Source: Opitutales bacterium (GTDB taxonomy: Bacteria; Verrucomicrobiota; Verrucomicrobiia; Opitutales; T3Sed10-336). Taken from it: DNA of 6,705 nt. The notes below the pieces were generated by a model, which worked only from the letters and a program-made list of their open reading frames with translations, was not told the DNA's origin and made no database searches. A program made the translations under genes and the position numbers. Position 1 is the first letter of the stretch. Each line of letters begins with the position of its first letter. Positions 5,219-6,705 of this stretch are shown piece after piece. The stretch covers positions 1 to 6,705 of the forward strand of contig SLOW01000324.1 in the NCBI GenBank assembly GCA_007132315.1, given 5' to 3'.

Positions 5219-5679
5219 GGATTTCGAGTATGGGACCCCCCAATGCCGGCGGGCAAGAATTTTGCCGGGTGGGAGTGGATTTACGCCGCGAAAGGCGGCC
5301 TTGTCGCGAACCATTCTGCCGAAGAGGCGAGTCATCGCGGGCCGCCCGTAGCAACCGTTACCCGCCGTTCTTCCATCGCCAACCCGGCAAGCCGAAACGG
5401 GTGCTCGATCGCCCATGTTCCGGACGCGACTTCCGTCGAAGGAGGATCTCCAGCATTGATGAAAAAAGCCATAGTGAGGTGAAGCCTAAGACCGGAAGCC
5501 AAACCTGTTTCTGTGGCGACGGGCTTCACACCCGGAGAACCGAATTCCATGGCATCTCCCGAGGTGAACTCGGTCGCCACGAAGAAAAAAGTGTGCCTTG
5601 AATAATTTGATTCAATGACAATATCGTTTCCGGTTTAGGACTTTCGTCGGTTTTCTGGTGCGGAACGAAGGTGAAATGA
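5219..5679. other. Gene-free region with overlapping inverted repeats
   Basis: Long open frames exist here on both strands, but none shows a domain, and they mirror each other, so I treat the region as non-coding. Visible structure includes GTGAAGCC (5479-5486) with GGCTTCAC (5522-5529), GTGGCGAC (5513-5520) with GTCGCCAC (5573-5580), CCGAG/CTCGG at 5559-5573, and TTGAAT/ATTCAA at 5598-5615. This density suggests an intergenic repeat or a structured RNA, but nothing in the window proves either. The minus-strand frame 5332-5580 (82 residues) has fairly ordinary amino-acid composition and is the best candidate if a small gene exists. Confidence 0.4.
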
Positions 5680-5850
5680 CGGATCGCGGAGTCGTTCGAG
5701 CCCTGGCTCGACGAAATGGAATCCGAAAGCATCGACGCGGTACGGTCGATCATAGGCACCACTGTGGCGGGGTGGAACATCGCCATCCTCGAGCGGCGTG
5801 ACGGCAAATTAAGGAATCAGATCCAGAGAGGGGCGAACCGGGAATTTACC
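5680..5850 (+). pseudogene. Probable remnant of a small protein gene
   Basis: The plus frame from 5680 (after a TGA at 5677) reads RIAESFEPWLDEMESESID, then AVRSIIGTTVAGWNIAILER and RDGKLRNQ. This looks like genuine protein: amphipathic helices around a VAGWNIAIL core, reminiscent of small uncharacterised proteins with a WNxALL-type motif, though I cannot name the family. The only ATG in frame is internal (5716), and the good helix begins upstream of it. The preceding ATG at 5676 is in another frame, so the 5' end appears lost or frameshifted. Coding character fades near 5835, and the frame then runs into the inverted-repeat element at 5865 and stops at 5908-5910. I read it as a decayed fragment. 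Confidence 0.35.
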
Positions 5851-5864
5851 CTAACGTTGCAAAC

Positions 5865-5962
5865 GTGTTCTGGCAAACGGCATATAAGATGCTTTTCCCA
5901 AAGGTTTTGAAAATTTTTGGCAATTTTCAAAGCCTCACAATAAATGGGGTTTGCCAGAACAC
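5865..5962. repeat. 98-bp nested inverted-repeat element (MITE-like or structured RNA)
   Basis: The ends are a perfect 14-bp inverted repeat, GTGTTCTGGCAAAC (5865-5878) and its complement (5949-5962). Inside is a second long hairpin, AGGTTTTGAAAATT (5902-5915) with AATTTTCAAAGCCT (5922-5935). It pairs over 14 positions with one G-T wobble around the 6-base loop TTTGGC. CCCA (5897-5900) and TGGG (5945-5948) add a further 4 bp between the stems, and GCAT/ATGC (5880-5892) makes a small side hairpin. No clear target-site duplication flanks it and it encodes nothing. It could be a miniature transposable element, a REP-like repeat or a structured RNA. Confidence 0.7.
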
Positions 5963-6092
5963 TAAATCGCACAAGCCCGCCGTGGCGGCGTTGGCCCTGC
6001 AACCGGCTCGCTCACGTACTCCATACTATCCCTGCGCCGGTTTTGGGTCCGCCTTGCCAGCCGAACTTCTGCGATTTTTGCAACATCAGGGT
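5963..6092. other. Spacer downstream of the RES gene
   Basis: This is non-coding sequence between the nested repeat element and the RES toxin stop. AACCGGC (6001-6007) and GCCGGTT (6036-6042) form a 7-bp inverted repeat with a long loop. CCGCC-GT-GGCGG occurs at 5977-5988. Neither is followed by a convincing T-run on the minus strand. Confidence 0.3.
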
Positions 6093-6562
6093 TTACGCTT
6101 TCCGGGCGATTCTCGAGTCAAACGAGAACGGCTCCGGTTGCGCGATCGCGAGTTTTTCGAAGTCCGGGTGGGTGGGGTTGATGAGGTAATTGCTTTCGCC
6201 CGGTATAATGGCGCTGGGTACGCGGAGCACGGGGCTCCGACCGGAGCGGATCCATTCGTCGCCCAGTTCCTGGGTTCCGGTGAGATCAGAGGGGCGGTCC
6301 AATCGGAGGGGAGGGTGGCGGGAGTGAGCGAACGAACCAGCTGGCTCGGGGTGCTAATGCTGAAGAACCGGAAGGGTTGCGACGGGAGATTCACCGGGAC
6401 GTAGACCAAGAGCTCGAGGGCGGCGAGGGCGCGGCTCTCGGAGGCGTACACCATTCGGGTACCGGGGGAGTTCCAGCGGCCGCCGTACCGCCGGGCGCCT
6501 TCACCGTCGATGGCTCGGCCCGCGTGTCGGGCTTTGACCAGGCGCCAAATCGTGACGGTCAC
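6093..6562 (-). pseudogene. RES-domain toxin, frameshifted
   Basis: RES-domain toxins of the Xre-RES (ParT/MbcT-like) systems degrade NAD+. The N-terminal half is in one frame from the GTG at 6562: IWRLVKARHAG, GARRYGGRWNSPG with Arg29, MVYASES with Tyr39, and ALAALELLVYVPVNLP with Glu50. These are the Arg, Tyr and Glu positions expected in the active site. After Trp88 the family sequence continues in another frame as DRPSDLTGTQELGDEW, VLRVPSAIIPGESNYLINP and HPDFEKL, ending at TAA 6093-6095. One missing G between 6299 and 6298 (TGG-GAC reduced to TGG-AC) accounts for the shift. Corrected length is 156 residues, normal for the family. As written, the toxin is truncated or scrambled after residue 88 and should be inactive. 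No slippery site is present. The GTGA overlap with the antitoxin shows the original operon. A sequencing error is possible. Confidence 0.88.
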
Positions 6563-6705
6563 GCGTACACTCCGTACTCGATTCGTCCGAGGACGTTCTC
6601 GACCTCCCGCGCACCGGCTTCGGTTTCCGCGAAAGCGAGAGGAACGGCTCCGCCGAGTGCCCGGGCGGGTTGGCGAAGCCAGGCCCGGGCTTCATCGTGT
6701 CCGCC
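6559..6705 (-). CDS. Antitoxin of the Xre-RES module, partial (DUF2384/ParS-type toxin-binding domain)
   Basis: Forty-eight C-terminal residues are visible; the N-terminus, with the expected Xre-like DNA-binding domain, lies beyond the right edge. The visible part reads DEARAWLRQPARALGGAVPL, AFAETEAGAREVENVLGRI and EYGVYA. This is the MbcA/ParS/Xre toxin-binding signature: AxxWLxxPxxxLGGxxPL, then TExGAxxVxxxLxRIxxGV. This domain covers the active site of the RES toxin. The stop TGA overlaps the toxin's GTG start by four bases. The antitoxin frame is intact in the visible stretch, so the antitoxin may still be made although its toxin is frameshifted. It was identified by translating the minus-strand frame running in from the window edge. 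Confidence 0.88.
   Translation of the reverse strand, partial: GGHDEARAWLRQPARALGGAVPLAFAETEAGAREVENVLGRIEYGVYA

Noticed and set aside
5219..5416. N-terminal extension of the pRiA4b-family protein to 5416
   Set aside because: The 66 added residues lack family character, and the ATG at 5218 sits right before the conserved first strand.
5230..5601. Plus-strand 123-residue frame after the pRiA4b gene
   Set aside because: It is Arg/Cys/Gly-rich with no recognisable motif, covers inverted repeats and competes with an equally open minus frame. Coding is not supported.
6086..6300. Continuation of the RES toxin in its first frame to 6086
   Set aside because: After Trp88 this frame turns into Ser/Arg/Pro-rich sequence, whereas the other frame has the true RES C-terminal motifs (VPSAI, NYLINP).
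5865..6404. Plus-strand 179-residue frame through the nested repeat into the RES gene
   Set aside because: It begins inside the 14-bp terminal repeat and continues antisense to the RES toxin; it is a chance open frame.
1..6705. CRISPR array or integron cassette array
   Set aside because: There are no regularly spaced direct repeats, no attC-like sites between modules, and gene orientations are mixed.

Overview
The window is a stretch of bacterial accessory DNA dominated by type II toxin-antitoxin (TA) modules. Nothing in it fixes the species. GC content is moderate to high, and highest by eye in the M42 peptidase gene. Shine-Dalgarno sequences are weak or absent before most genes, and the spacers look repeat-rich. 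This would fit an environmental bacterium such as a member of the PVC group (Verrucomicrobia-like), but that is a low-confidence inference. No rRNA, tRNA, phage, transposase or CRISPR sequence was seen.

Layout from left to right. Positions 1-304 are non-coding, with a degenerate repeat and a small inverted repeat upstream of higB. A plus-strand cluster follows: HigB toxin (305-598), HigA antitoxin (605-1066) and a zinc-ribbon protein of unknown function (1091-1678). Convergent to it is a minus-strand MazE/MazF-family pair (antitoxin 2102-2314, toxin 1773-2105, ATGA overlap) with a 22-bp perfect palindrome abutting the antitoxin start codon. Divergent from that pair is an M42-family aminopeptidase (2445-3575, plus). 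A minus-strand VapB/VapC pair follows (4143-4394 and 3754-4146, ATGA overlap). Next come a tiny plus-strand ORF with a strong ribosome-binding site (4487-4597) and a convergent plasmid pRiA4b ORF-3-family protein (4604-5218, minus). About 870 bp without an intact gene (5219-6092) hold overlapping inverted repeats, a probable gene remnant and a 98-bp nested inverted-repeat element. The right end is a fourth, minus-strand TA module. Its RES-domain toxin (6093-6562) carries a one-base frameshift, and the C-terminus of its DUF2384/ParS-type antitoxin (6559-6705) runs off the window.

How the genes work together: four unrelated TA families (HigBA, MazEF, VapBC, Xre-RES) lie in 6.7 kb. Three have 4-nt antitoxin/toxin overlaps, which implies translational coupling. 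HigBA has the reverse, toxin-first order. The M42 peptidase, the zinc-ribbon protein and the pRiA4b-type protein have no evident pathway link to each other.

The observations most worth checking are these. Consensus TTGACA boxes lie only 35-39 nt upstream of three start codons, which predicts leaderless or nearly leaderless mRNAs. The mazE palindrome sits between its -35 box and the start codon. The RES toxin is frameshifted. A third gene accompanies higBA, and HigA has a basic tail. A structured, MITE-like element follows a decayed gene.
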